Below, one piece after another: positions 44,020 through 52,965 of a DNA stretch of 64,000 bases; position 1 is the stretch's first letter; the number at the start of each line of letters is the position of its first letter. The stretch comes from Salsipaludibacter sp963812245 (GTDB lineage: Bacteria > Actinomycetota > Nitriliruptoria > Nitriliruptorales > Nitriliruptoraceae): NCBI GenBank assembly GCA_963812245.1, contig CAWEUK010000003.1:682001-746000 (forward strand), read 5' to 3'. The translations under genes were made by a program, and so were the position numbers. A model generated the notes under the pieces. It saw only the letters and a list, made by a program, of their open reading frames with translations. It ran no database searches and was not told where the DNA came from.

Positions 44020-45238
44020 GTGACGACGGCTGGTTCCGGGTTCCTGCTGGACGAGGTCCAGGTCCGCGTGCTTGGGTGCCTCGTCGAGAAGGCTGCGACG
44101 ACGCCGGGCAGTTACCCCCTGACGGTCAACGCCCTGCGCAATGCCTGCAACCAGGCCACCAGCCGCGAGCCGATCGTGGCATACGACGATCGCCAGGTCG
44201 AGGCCGCGCTGTTGGTGCTGCGCGACCTGCGGTTGGCGCGGCCCGTGCGTGAAGCCGGCGCCCGCGTGACCAAGTTTCGTCACGCGTTCGACCAGGTCGT
44301 CGGGCTGGATTCGGCCGAACTCGCAGCGCTCAGTGTCCTGATGTTGCGGGGACCGCAGACGCTCGGCGAGGTGCGGACCAGGACCACGCGCCAGCACACC
44401 TTCGACTCCGTGGCGGCCGTCGACGCCACGATGGCAGCGATGGCCGAGCGTGGGCTGGTCATCCAACTGCCACGTGGGCCCGGTCAGAAGGAGGCGCGCT
44501 GGGCCCACCTCCTGCAGGCCGATGCGGCGACCACGCTCGCTGCTGCCGAGGATCAGGCCATGGCCGGTGCCGACGGCGGCCCTGGCGCACAGGCCGCGGC
44601 CGGGCCGGCTGGTGTCGTCGAGACCTACCTGGCGGGGGCTGCCGCGGTCGTGCGTGCCGTGTCCGATCCCGACGTGGCCCTGTGGTGGGACGAACCCAGC
44701 GTGCTGGAGGAACAGACCGTGGGGAGCGTGGCCGGCCATGTCGCGCGCGGCGGCGTGTGGCTGGTGGCCGACTACCTGGCCGCCGGGGAGCCGCCCGACG
44801 GGCCCGACTTCGACTCGGCCGCCGACTACTTCGCCAGGGTCAGCGACGGGCTGGACGACGCCGGTCATCGCGCCGTCAGGGCGCGGAGTGCGGCGATCGC
44901 CGCTGACGGCCCCGAGGCGCTGGCGGCCCGCGCCAGCGACCGCCTGGACGAGGTGACCGCCGTGTTGCGGGCAACCGACATGCAACGACTCGTCAGCGTG
45001 CTCGGGGGTCGCTCGATGCGCCTGGGGGACTACCTCGCCACTCGGATCGTCGAGCAGGCCGTGCACCTCGACGATCTCCAGCGCAGCGTCGACGGACTCG
45101 AGGTCGGCGACACCCGACGACGTGATGGACCTCGCCGTGGCGGTCGGCGCGCAGGTCCTGCGCCAGCGTCGGGGCCGTCCTGCCGCCGTGCGGGCGCTGT
45201 ATCGTCACGGGTTCAGCGAGGTGCTCCCAGTGCTGTGA
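44020..45238 (+). CDS. YceH (DUF480) fused to a DinB / maleylpyruvate-isomerase-like domain, frame break near its end
   Basis: Residues about 1-200 match YceH/DUF480: VQVRVLGCLVEKAATTPGSY, LTVNALRNACNQATSREP and the winged-helix LMLRGPQTLGEVRTRT. Then, after an Ala/Gly linker, a four-helix domain with AGHVARGGVWLVADYL and RIVEQAVHLDDL resembles mycothiol-dependent maleylpyruvate isomerases. The HxxxEDx-type histidines fit DinB metal binding. The frame used to about 45110 goes on with Arg/Gly/Pro-rich nonsense to 45372, while the next frame gives VMDLAVAVGAQVLRQ and a natural end at 45238. A one-base shift near 45110 is required. GTG 44020 follows GGAGGA closely; ATGs at 44002 and 44008 are alternatives. 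Confidence 0.72.
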
Positions 45239-45373
45239 CGGCCGCCAGAGGCCGGGTCTGCACGCGATCGATGGGCACTTGCGTGCAACAGTTCGCGGTG
45301 TCATTGCAGCCCATGCCACCCTGCGTCGGTGTCGCCATGTACGATTTCTTCCCTCCTTCCCCAAGGGCCTGAG

Positions 45374-46651
45374 ATGCGTTCCGTTCGACCGCTCGCCGCC
45401 ATCGTGGTGGGCCTTGCCATGGCCGCATCGGCGTGCTCGCCCGCGACCACCGCCAGTGGCGACGCTGCCGCGCTGGAGGCCGCTGCCTCCGAGGCGGCCG
45501 CGTCGGAGGCCGCACAGGTGGCCGCGGCCGATGCTGCTGCGTCGGAGGCTGCTGCGTCGGAGGCTGCCGCCGAGGCTGCGTCCGAGGCTGCTCGGGTCGC
45601 TGCCGAGGAGGAGGCCGCCCGCGTCGCTGCCGAGGAGGAAGCCGCCCGGATCGCTGCCGAGGAGGAGGCCGCCCGCGTCGCTGCCGAGGAGGAAGCGGCG
45701 CGGATCGCTGCCGAGGAGGAGGCCGCCCGGATCGCGGCGGAAGAGGAAGCGGCGCGCATCGCTGCCGAGGAGGAGGCCGCCCGCATCGCCGCGGAGGAGA
45801 AGAAGGAAGCCGAGGAGTTCCAGACGCAACTGAAGGAACTCGGCTACTACACCGGTCCGATCGATGGTGACGTCGGCAAGATGACCCTCGCCTCGATCAA
45901 GGACTTCCAGGAAGTCAACAACCTCAAGGTCGATGGCGAGGTTGGCCCCCAGACCAAGGCGGCGCTGGCATCCGACGACGCGTTGCCCAAGCCGCCACCG
46001 GAGCCGGAACCCAAGCCCAAGTCCAAGAAGTCGTCGACCGCCGACGTCCCATCCCAAGGCGTCCTGTCCGTGGCCGACGCCCAGCGTGTCCTGATCGACC
46101 TGAAGTACTACGGGGGCGCCGCCGACGGCAACGCCACCGACGCGTTCCGATCAGCCCTGGTTGCCTTCCAGAAGGTCGAGGGGATCTCGGCCGATGGCTC
46201 CCTGGGGCCCACCACCTCGGACCGGTTGCGGTCGCCGCGCACCCCGTCGCTGCAGGGTGGCGAGAGCAACCGCATCGAGATCGACCTCACCCTGCAGGTC
46301 ATCCACGTGGTCAAGGGTGGGGAACGCATCCGCACGATGCCGACCAGCTCGGGCAATGGCGAGACCTACGAGCAGAAGAGCGGTGGCACCGCCACCGCTC
46401 TGACGCCGGTGGGCGACTACCGCATCCAGCGGCGCATCGTCGGCGTCCGCGAAGCCGACCTCGGCATCCTCTACGACCCGTTGTACTTCTACTCGGGCTG
46501 GGCCATCCACGGCTCCAACAGCGTCCCGTCGTACCCGGCCAGCCACGGCTGCACCCGGGTGTCGCGCACCGACATCAAGTGGCTGGCGGGCCAGATGCCC
46601 GACGGCACGCAGGTCCGCATCTACGGAGGCACCCACGTCTTCACGCCGTAG
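45374..46651 (+). CDS. L,D-transpeptidase lipoprotein with PG-binding domains and a helical spacer
   Basis: A 425-residue cell-wall enzyme. Signal peptide with lipobox MAASAC (Cys 21), then a 9-residue repeat spacer (AARIAAEEE type, residues about 72-143), a PG_binding_1 domain (LKELGYYTGPIDGDVG to VGPQTKAAL), a Pro/Lys linker, a second PG-binding domain (ADAQRVLIDLKYYGGAADG) and the YkuD catalytic domain with H379, H391 and C393 in SHGCTRVS. It crosslinks peptidoglycan between diaminopimelates outside the membrane. The long spacer would let the catalytic end reach through the wall. ATG at 45374 follows a weak AAGGG. Confidence 0.87.
   Translation: MRSVRPLAAIVVGLAMAASACSPATTASGDAAALEAAASEAAASEAAQVAAADAAASEAAASEAAAEAASEAARVAAEEEAARVAAEEEAARIAAEEEAARVAAEEEAARIAAEEEAARIAAEEEAARIAAEEEAARIAAEEKKEAEEFQTQLKELGYYTGPIDGDVGKMTLASIKDFQEVNNLKVDGEVGPQTKAALASDDALPKPPPEPEPKPKSKKSSTADVPSQGVLSVADAQRVLIDLKYYGGAADGNATDAFRSALVAFQKVEGISADGSLGPTTSDRLRSPRTPSLQGGESNRIEIDLTLQVIHVVKGGERIRTMPTSSGNGETYEQKSGGTATALTPVGDYRIQRRIVGVREADLGILYDPLYFYSGWAIHGSNSVPSYPASHGCTRVSRTDIKWLAGQMPDGTQVRIYGGTHVFTP
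45587..45802 (+). repeat. Eight 27-base repeats in the L,D-transpeptidase gene
   Basis: Eight copies of a 27-base unit around GCTGCCGAGGAGGAGGCC encode AARVAAEEE or AARIAAEEE. Copies differ only at third positions and in Val/Ile, so they are recent or under conversion. Unlike heptads, the 9-residue period would make a charged single helix rather than a coiled coil. Confidence 0.85.
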
Positions 46652-46830
46652 CAGCGCCGTTCGCCTCGGGCGCCCGACGCCGCAGGTCCAGGACTGGTCG
46701 TGGCATGGCGGGGTGACCGGGCCGATCGTGTCGACGATCACCCACGCCGCGTGGTCGGGTGGGCCGTGGTTGGTCCCAGGGGTTCCAGCCCGGTGAGGAT
46801 GGTGGTGCCCGCACGGTGGGTTGTCGCTCG

Positions 46831-47619
46831 TCAGCGACCGGACCACGATGCCATCGCGACGCTCACCGCGGCAACCGCGGTGACGGCCAGCGCGACGTGT
46901 TCGAAGACTGCGTTGGTCAGGAATTCCTGGGGCAGCAGCGGCGCCGCGATCGAGGTCCAGACGACCACGATCGTGGTGAAGACGAGCACGGACACCGCGA
47001 TCCGCGACGCGGCACGTGCCGTCCGCGGGATTCGCCGGTGCAGCAGCGCGGTGACGACCAGCGCGATCAGCCCCACGACCGTGATCGCCAGGTTGATCCA
47101 GACGCCGTCGGGCATCCCACCCAGGCGACACGGCGTGCTGGTGGTGGCCGCGAGTCGCACCCGTTCGATGTCGAGCGCGTTGCTGAACTGCACCGCCACC
47201 ACGACCGCCGGCCCGATCAGCGACGTGGCAACGACGATGATTCGCTGCGCGGGGCGGAACACGCCCCGGTTGCTGGCATAGGTGGCAAGGAGGGTGTTCA
47301 GGGCGAACATCAACAGCAGGCTCGACAGCCCCACCGCAACTCCGAGGAGGAGTTGCTCGTGAACCGCCTGGCCCCGTTCCGAATCGCCCACCCGGCCGGC
47401 CAGGATGGCGAAACTGAAACTGAGCAGCAGCAGCGAGAAGAACGCACAGGTCATGATCACGACCGTGTCGGCGCCGCGTTCGTCCTCGCTGGCGGCCTCG
47501 TGGTCGAGCGGGATGAGGATTGCGAGGAGCGCGAAGCCTGCAAGCAGGCCAGCGATCGAGGAGTACCACCCCGCGGTGGCCGCGATGTCGAAGTCGAGCG
47601 CATCCAGCCGACAGTCCAT
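46831..47619 (-). CDS. Multi-pass membrane protein of unknown function
   Basis: A 262-residue protein with about seven hydrophobic segments (for example SSIAGLLAGFALLAILI at residues 20-36; VVIMTCAFFSLLLLSFSF; LLLMFALNTLLATYAS). The N-terminal half contains acidic residues (DHEAASEDERGAD) between the first two helices. I recognise no family. ATG at 47619 was chosen as the only start before the first helix. The gaps to its neighbours (179 bases towards the transpeptidase gene, 174 towards tRNA-Arg) show no genes. Confidence 0.7.
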   Translation of the reverse strand: MDCRLDALDFDIAATAGWYSSIAGLLAGFALLAILIPLDHEAASEDERGADTVVIMTCAFFSLLLLSFSFAILAGRVGDSERGQAVHEQLLLGVAVGLSSLLLMFALNTLLATYASNRGVFRPAQRIIVVATSLIGPAVVVAVQFSNALDIERVRLAATTSTPCRLGGMPDGVWINLAITVVGLIALVVTALLHRRIPRTARAASRIAVSVLVFTTIVVVWTSIAAPLLPQEFLTNAVFEHVALAVTAVAAVSVAMASWSGR

Positions 47620-47793
47620 GTCCCCCCCTCGGCCAGCGGTGAGCTGGCGGTCGTCGGCGCCGACGACAGTGGCCGCCGTTGCTGCGAGAAATCATAGACG
47701 TGCATGCTCGTCGCACATCGAGGCTGACGGTCGGCGCACGTCGGTTCGCGGAATGCCGAGCGGGCGTGTCCGGCCCGACCCGGCGAGTGTGGG

Positions 47794-47867
47794 CGCGCCC
47801 GGCAGGATTCGAACCTGCGACCGGCGGATTAGAAGGCCGCTGCTCTGTCCAACTGAGCTACGGGCGC
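47794..47867 (-). tRNA. tRNA-Arg (anticodon UCU)
   Basis: On the minus strand the acceptor is GCGCCCG with CGGGCGC, the D-arm is GCTCAGTTGGACAGAGC, the anticodon loop is CTTCTAA with TCT and the T-loop is TTCGAAT. The last base pair of the anticodon stem (C31 and T39) is a mismatch. Discriminator is G. Confidence 0.94.
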
Positions 47868-47889
47868 GATGTGCCGAGGATAGTTGTGG

Positions 47890-48600
47890 TCAGCCCGGCA
47901 GGCGCCACTGCGACAACGGCCAGCCGATGGCATCACAGAACGCGACGACGGCATCGGCGGCATGCACGGCGGTGACTGCCGGGTCGCGGGAGGGATGCAC
48001 CACCAGGGTGGACCGGGTCGAACCGGGATTGCGCACCGTCGACCATCCGCTGGGCAGCGATGCTCGGTCGACGTGCTTGCGTGCCCCGGACGGAAACCTG
48101 GCGACCACCTCGAGGTCGTGACCGGGCAACCCTCGGGTGCTGGCGGGCGCGATCTGCCAGCGCGACAGCAGGTCGTCGGACAGATGCCTGGTGTGGCGAT
48201 TGAGGAACGAGCCCGGCCGACGTGACATCCCCACCAGTGGGACCTGCAACGGCGCGTCGTCGAGGCTCGCGGCCACTGCCCGGGCGAGGTCGCTGCGTGT
48301 CCATGCTCCTGCCGAGCCGGGCAGCGGTGTGCCGTCGATCATCGAGGTGTCCGCGGGGGTCGTGTCGAACACGGCGCCGGCGGCACTGGCGTACTGGCCC
48401 GTGGTGGAGGGATAGGCGCGTCGGCCAGTGGACGGGGACGCCTTGACCTGTGGCTGTTGCATGCGCGGATGGGTCAGCAGGTCGACCGCGACCGTCAGTT
48501 CCTGGAAGGTGGCAACGTCCCCACCGGCATCGGGATGATGGACGCGAGCCAGCCGACGGTAGGCCTGACGGATCTCGCTGGGAGTCGCCCGGCGAGACAC
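47890..48600 (-). CDS. J-domain (DnaJ-like) protein
   Basis: A 236-residue protein with an N-terminal J domain: EIRQAYRRLARVHHPDAGGD has the HPD signature that stimulates Hsp70. The remaining 170 residues are a Ser/Thr/Pro-rich linker and a domain with LSDDLLSRWQIAP, with no recognised family. GTG at 48600 leaves J-domain helix I missing; codons upstream (ARTLLGV) would supply it and stay open to about 48650, with a GAGGAG before a CTG at 48639, but no ATG/GTG is in frame. So the real start is likely a rarer codon. It lies between tRNA-Gly and tRNA-Arg. Confidence 0.8.
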   Translation of the reverse strand: MSRRATPSEIRQAYRRLARVHHPDAGGDVATFQELTVAVDLLTHPRMQQPQVKASPSTGRRAYPSTTGQYASAAGAVFDTTPADTSMIDGTPLPGSAGAWTRSDLARAVAASLDDAPLQVPLVGMSRRPGSFLNRHTRHLSDDLLSRWQIAPASTRGLPGHDLEVVARFPSGARKHVDRASLPSGWSTVRNPGSTRSTLVVHPSRDPAVTAVHAADAVVAFCDAIGWPLSQWRLPG

Positions 48601-48667
48601 CCCGAGGAGGGTGCGAGCGTCATCGGGGGAGGCGACCAGGATCGGCTCCTCGTGCGTGTGCGGGTGG

Positions 48668-48738
48668 AGCGGGTGAAGGGAATCGAACCCTCATGACCAG
48701 CTTGGAAGGCTGGGGCTCTACCATTGAGCTACACCCGC
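48668..48738 (-). tRNA. tRNA-Gly (anticodon UCC)
   Basis: On the minus strand the acceptor is GCGGGTG with CACCCGC, the D-arm is GCTCAATGGTAGAGC, the anticodon loop is CTTCCAA with TCC and the T-loop is TTCGATT. 71 nucleotides, discriminator T. Confidence 0.95.
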
Positions 48739-48766
48739 GTTGCGGCTGTGAGGGTACCGGCCACCC

Positions 48767-49504
48767 TCACGCCTTCGCGTCGCCCTGGTCGTCGTCGCTC
48801 GCGTCGGCGTCGGCTGCGCTCGAGTCGTCGTCAGTGGCATCTTCGACCGCTGGCTGCTGGTCATCGCCGGCCGTGGGCGCATCCTTCGCAGCCTCGTCGA
48901 CCGGCGCATCGTCGTCGGACGCGTCCGCCTGGTCGGCCGGCGTGTCGTCGTCGGACGCGTCCGCCTGGTCGGCCGGCGTGTCGTCGGTGGACGCATCGAC
49001 CTCGGGGGCCTCGTCGTCGTCGATGGCGTCGTCACTGCGGTCTTCGTCCGGGGCGTCCGCGGCGTCGGTGGCCGAGCCCGCCTCGGCGTCTGCTGCCTCG
49101 GCGTCTGCGGCGTCGTCCGTGGCATCGTCAGGGCTGGCTGCGGCATCGCCGTCGGTCGTGTCGGATGCAGCTGCGACAGCGTCGTCGTCAGTGGCGTCAC
49201 CGTCCGTGGCGTCGCCCGCCTGGTCGTCGTCGGCAGGGTCGGCCTGTGCCACGGTCGAGCCGGACTTGACGAGATCGGCCGCGTCCGTGCCCTTGCCCTC
49301 GGCTGGCCCGGGTCCGGGCTCCGTCGCGGTGTCGTCTGCCTGGACCGACGGTGCCGATCGCCGCGCAGCTGCGGCATCCAGGTCGGGCACCGACCCGTCG
49401 GGCAGGTGCTGCACGAACGGCGCCGTCTCGGGCCGCCCGGTCAGCAGCCACCGGGCCATGACGAGCACGAGGAGCACGGTCAGGATCGAAGTTGCGATGG
49501 TCAT
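48767..49504 (-). CDS. Membrane-anchored Asp/Ala-rich acidic protein
   Basis: A 245-residue protein: one N-terminal hydrophobic helix (TSILTVLLVLVMARWLL), a short linker, then about 190 residues made almost only of Asp, Ala, Thr, Ser and Glu. A 12-residue phrase (TPADQADASDDD) is repeated. No fold is expected for the tail, which could be a spacer or a polyanionic surface. The start is uncertain: ATG 49504 has AGAGGA eight bases upstream; GTG 49522 would add a positively charged end (KRTRR). GC-rich codon composition alone can create such Asp/Ala frames, but the signal-anchor and ribosome site argue for a real gene. Confidence 0.6.
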   Translation of the reverse strand: MTIATSILTVLLVLVMARWLLTGRPETAPFVQHLPDGSVPDLDAAAARRSAPSVQADDTATEPGPGPAEGKGTDAADLVKSGSTVAQADPADDDQAGDATDGDATDDDAVAAASDTTDGDAAASPDDATDDAADAEAADAEAGSATDAADAPDEDRSDDAIDDDEAPEVDASTDDTPADQADASDDDTPADQADASDDDAPVDEAAKDAPTAGDDQQPAVEDATDDDSSAADADASDDDQGDAKA

Positions 49505-49749
49505 TCGGCGGGTCCTCTTCACGTGCCGGCACGTGTGCGTTGGGGTTCGAGCGCACTGGAGGACAAGCCTAGACGGCGGCGGCTGTGGGTGGTGCGGACT
49601 GCGTCGGCGCGTGAGGGACCGGTTGATGGCTCGAAGTACCCTCGCTCCCGTGGTCGTGCAGCGCGACCGCCGGGAGCGTGATCTGTCGGCCGTCGCCGGT
49701 CCGCGGGCGTGGTTTCCTCCCGCTCACCCGGACGACCAGGATTCGCGCC

Positions 49750-51153
49750 ATGGATGCACCCCGTCTGACCGTGGTCGACGCCACCAGTTCGGTGGATGAC
49801 CTCCAGGCTGTGCTGCCCCGTCCGCGGGTGGACCTGGCGGCCGCGCGCGAGGGCGTCGATGCCACCATCGCCGCCGTCCGTGAGGGCGGTGATGCCGCAG
49901 TGGCGGACTGCAACGATCGCTTCGATGGTCAGGGCAGGCTCGACACGCGCGTCCCGCCCGACGTGCTCGCGGCCGCCCTCGACGGGCTCGAGCCCGACCT
50001 GCGTCGGGCGCTGGCACGTGCCGCCGACCAGGTGCGCTGGTTCCACGAGCGCGCCAAGCCGGTCGACTGGGCCGACGAGCGGGACGGCGCCCGCATGGGC
50101 CAGTGGCACCGACCCGTCCAACGCGCCGGCGTGTACGTGCCCGGCGGCAAGGCCGCCTACCCGTCGACGGTCATCATGACCGTCGTGCCGGCCCAGGTCG
50201 CCGGGGTCGAGTCCATCGTGTTGTCCACGCCCCCGACCGGTGACGACGGGTGGCCCAACGCCACCATCCTGGCCACGGCTGCGCTGTTGGGGGTCACCGA
50301 CGTCCGCGCGTCCGGTGGCGCCCAGGCGATCGCGGCCATGGCGCTTGGCACCGAGTCCATCGATCCCGTCGACATCGTGGTCGGGCCGGGCAACCTGTTC
50401 GTGTCCCTGGCCAAGCAGCGGCTGACAGCCGAGGGCCTGGTCGGCATGGATGGCTACGCGGGGCCGACGGAGGTCGCGATCGTCGCGGACGACACCGCCG
50501 ACCCCGTGCTGGTCGCGGCCGACCTGGTCGCCCAGGCCGAACACGATGAACTGGCCACGTGCCTGCTGATCACGACCTGTGCCGAGCTGGTGGCGCAGGT
50601 GGAGACGGTGCTGGCGGACGAGGTTGCCTCCACGCGTCACGTCGAACGCGTGGAGGCGGCGTTGGCGGGCCAGGGGACAGCGATCGTGGTGGGCGACATC
50701 GACGCCGCGATCCACGTGGCCGAGCAGTTCGCCGCCGAACACCTCGAGGTCCACACCCGTGACGCCGAGGGGGTGGCACGACGGATCCGCTATGCGGGCA
50801 CGACCTTCATCGGCGCCGCGACGCCGGTGTCGCTCGGCGACTATGCCGCGGGGCCCAACCACACCCTGCCGACGTCCGGCACCGCGCGCTTCGCGGGTGG
50901 GCTGTCCACCTCCAGTTTCATGGTCCCCGTCAACTGGGTGGCCTACGACGACGAATCGCTGGCTGAACTGGCCCCCACGGTGATGACGCTGTCCGCTGCC
51001 GAGGACCTGCCCGCCCACGGCCGCGCGGTCGCGGTGCGGATGCAACGCATCACCAGCGCGGCCGGGACGCGCGCCACCGCCGACGTCGCCCCCGGCGCTG
51101 GGACCGGTGAGGCAGATGCGTCACCACGCGACACCCCAACAGGTGCATCATGA
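49750..51153 (+). CDS. hisD: Histidinol dehydrogenase
   Basis: A 467-residue NAD-dependent enzyme for the last two steps of histidine synthesis. Family motifs: VPGGKAAYPSTVIM, GPGNLFVSLAKQ, GYAGPTEVAIVAD, zinc ligands in QAEHDELA and the C-terminal GPNHTLPTSGTARF. ATG 49750 precedes the conserved part; upstream in-frame sequence has no features. The last 35 residues are Ala/Gly-rich. It overlaps hisC by the ATGA at 51150, so both are translated together; first gene of the his cluster. Confidence 0.95.
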   Translation: MDAPRLTVVDATSSVDDLQAVLPRPRVDLAAAREGVDATIAAVREGGDAAVADCNDRFDGQGRLDTRVPPDVLAAALDGLEPDLRRALARAADQVRWFHERAKPVDWADERDGARMGQWHRPVQRAGVYVPGGKAAYPSTVIMTVVPAQVAGVESIVLSTPPTGDDGWPNATILATAALLGVTDVRASGGAQAIAAMALGTESIDPVDIVVGPGNLFVSLAKQRLTAEGLVGMDGYAGPTEVAIVADDTADPVLVAADLVAQAEHDELATCLLITTCAELVAQVETVLADEVASTRHVERVEAALAGQGTAIVVGDIDAAIHVAEQFAAEHLEVHTRDAEGVARRIRYAGTTFIGAATPVSLGDYAAGPNHTLPTSGTARFAGGLSTSSFMVPVNWVAYDDESLAELAPTVMTLSAAEDLPAHGRAVAVRMQRITSAAGTRATADVAPGAGTGEADASPRDTPTGAS

Positions 51154-52208
51154 GTCGTACGCCCGTCCGGGACGACCTCGCCGATCTCGAGCCCTACGGC
51201 GCGCCCCAGTTGGACGTGCCCGTGCGTCTGAACACCAACGAGACTGCCGAGCCACCACCACCAGCGTTCCTGGCCGAGGTGGGGCGTCGCATCCAGTCGT
51301 TGCACCTCAATCGCTACCCGGACCGCACCAACCGGAAGTTGCGCGAACTGTTGGCCCAGCGCGTCGACCTCTCGGCCGACCAGACCTGGGCCGCCAACGG
51401 CTCCAACGAGGTGTTGGCCCAACTCCTCCAGGCCTACGGGGGCACCGGTCGGCGGCTCGCGACCGTGCGACCGGGCTATTCGATGTATCCCGTCCTCGCC
51501 CGCGTCACTGCGACCGAGTTCGTCGAGGTCGACCTCGACGACGACTTCGCCTGGTCGGACCGAGTCGTGGACGAACTGGTGGCGGCGGCACCCGATGTCG
51601 TGTTCCTCCCGAACCCGAACAACCCGACCGGCATGCCGGTCCCGGTCGAGGTGCTCGCCCGACTGCACGACCTGGTCGACCCGGGCCTGGTCGTGATGGA
51701 CGAGGCCTACGTCGAGTTCGGCGGCACGTCGCTGGTGGACCAGGTGGGCAGGTGGGAGCGACTGGTGGTGTCGCGCACCTTTTCCAAGGCCTTCCGCCTG
51801 GCTGGCCTGCGGGTGGGCTACCTGCACGGCCCGGAGTGGGTCGTGGACGACATCCGTCGGGTGCGCCTGCCCTACCACGTCGATGCCGTCAAGCAGGTGG
51901 CCGCGTCGGTCGCGCTCGAGCAGGAGTCGACCTTCCTGGACCACCGCAGTCGCGTCGCCGCCGAGCGCGAGCGCGTCATGGCCACCCTGGCAGCCATGGA
52001 CGACGTCGTGGTGTGGCCCTCGGTGGCCAACTTCGTCCTGTTCCGCGTGGCGGATGCCGCCGGCGTGTTCCGCCAGTTGCTCGATCGCGGTGTGCTGGTG
52101 CGCGACTTCTCCACCAAACCACGCCTTCAGGGGTGCCTGCGCGTCACGATCGGCACGACACCCGAGAACGACGAGTTCCTGGCCGCACTGGCTGACGTGA
52201 CCACCTGA
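51150..52208 (+). CDS. hisC: Histidinol-phosphate aminotransferase
   Basis: A 352-residue class-I PLP transaminase. Opening NTNE (RLNTNETAEPPP) binds the ring phosphate; the PLP lysine is K213 in SRTFSKAFRLAGLRVG; cofactor aspartate in VMDEAYVEF and arginine in LRVTIGT near the end. It makes histidinol phosphate from imidazole-acetol phosphate and glutamate. It overlaps hisD by four bases, and is followed by an unrelated membrane gene before hisB. Confidence 0.95.
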   Translation: MSRTPVRDDLADLEPYGAPQLDVPVRLNTNETAEPPPPAFLAEVGRRIQSLHLNRYPDRTNRKLRELLAQRVDLSADQTWAANGSNEVLAQLLQAYGGTGRRLATVRPGYSMYPVLARVTATEFVEVDLDDDFAWSDRVVDELVAAAPDVVFLPNPNNPTGMPVPVEVLARLHDLVDPGLVVMDEAYVEFGGTSLVDQVGRWERLVVSRTFSKAFRLAGLRVGYLHGPEWVVDDIRRVRLPYHVDAVKQVAASVALEQESTFLDHRSRVAAERERVMATLAAMDDVVVWPSVANFVLFRVADAAGVFRQLLDRGVLVRDFSTKPRLQGCLRVTIGTTPENDEFLAALADVTT

Positions 52209-52341
52209 AGCCGTCACCATGACCGTGTGGCCGGTTCCGCTCGATGGAGCAGTTCGATCGCCGGCCTCCCGGTGACGCCGCCCGGGGGGGTGGCTCCAAC
52301 CATGCGGTCGGCTCGAGCAGGCGTGACGGAAAGGACACCGC

Positions 52342-52890
52342 ATGAACGAGCGAGATCCCCTCGACGCACGCGACGACGAGACTCCGGACCGGTCGACGGT
52401 GTCGGCCAGCGAGGCCATCGATGCCGCCCGGGCCGGTACGCGGGCGGGCGATGACGGTCGAGTGTGGCAGGATGCCCAGACCGCGCAGGTCGACGACGCG
52501 ACCGATTCGGTCGGGACCGCACCGGGACCGGCGCGGTTCGCCCGGGCACGGCGCGGCGCCCTGCTGTGGAACGCCGGCTTCAGCGGCGTCGCTGCGATCA
52601 TCCTGTTGGTGGCGTGGGCATCAGGTCGCGCCATCGACAATGCGCCGGACAGCACGCCACTGGTGCTGGGTGTCGTGCTGCTGGTGTGGACAGGCATCCT
52701 GGTGGGCATTGCCGCCGGGGGAGTGGGGCGCGCACCCACGATCGTCGTCGGCGTGGTGAACGTCATCGTCGGGGCCATCGGGATGACGCTGGGCTGGTTC
52801 AACGAAGGCGTGCCGGTCCTGGCGCTGGTCGTCGCGGCCCAGGTGACGGGATTCGGGATCGTCCAGTGGGTCGTGAGCGTGCGTCGTTGA
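52342..52890 (+). CDS. Membrane protein inside the his cluster
   Basis: A 182-residue protein: about 70 soluble, acidic residues (DPLDARDDETPDRS) and then four hydrophobic segments (ALLWNAGFSGVAAIILLVAWA; PLVLGVVLLVWTGILVGIA; IVVGVVNVIVGAIGMTLG; ALVVAAQVTGFGIVQWVV). No family recognised. A GGAAAGG-like ribosome site precedes the ATG at 52342. It lies on the same strand between hisC and hisB, 133 and 75 bases from them, and is not a known histidine gene; mycobacterial clusters have no such gene. Confidence 0.7.
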   Translation: MNERDPLDARDDETPDRSTVSASEAIDAARAGTRAGDDGRVWQDAQTAQVDDATDSVGTAPGPARFARARRGALLWNAGFSGVAAIILLVAWASGRAIDNAPDSTPLVLGVVLLVWTGILVGIAAGGVGRAPTIVVGVVNVIVGAIGMTLGWFNEGVPVLALVVAAQVTGFGIVQWVVSVRR

Positions 52891-52965
52891 GCTGGGCCGA
52901 CCTGGCCGTTCGTCGTGCGACGGGGCGCGATAACGTCGGGCCCGACGATCATCAGGAGCAGCGCC

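Noticed and set aside
45587..45802. CRISPR-like regular repeats
   Set aside because: The repeats are contiguous without spacers, in frame with the L,D-transpeptidase, and encode a helical tract.
46652..46830. Possible small gene between the L,D-transpeptidase and the membrane protein
   Set aside because: No frame shows a start with ribosome site or plausible composition; short inverted repeats there are too weak to call.
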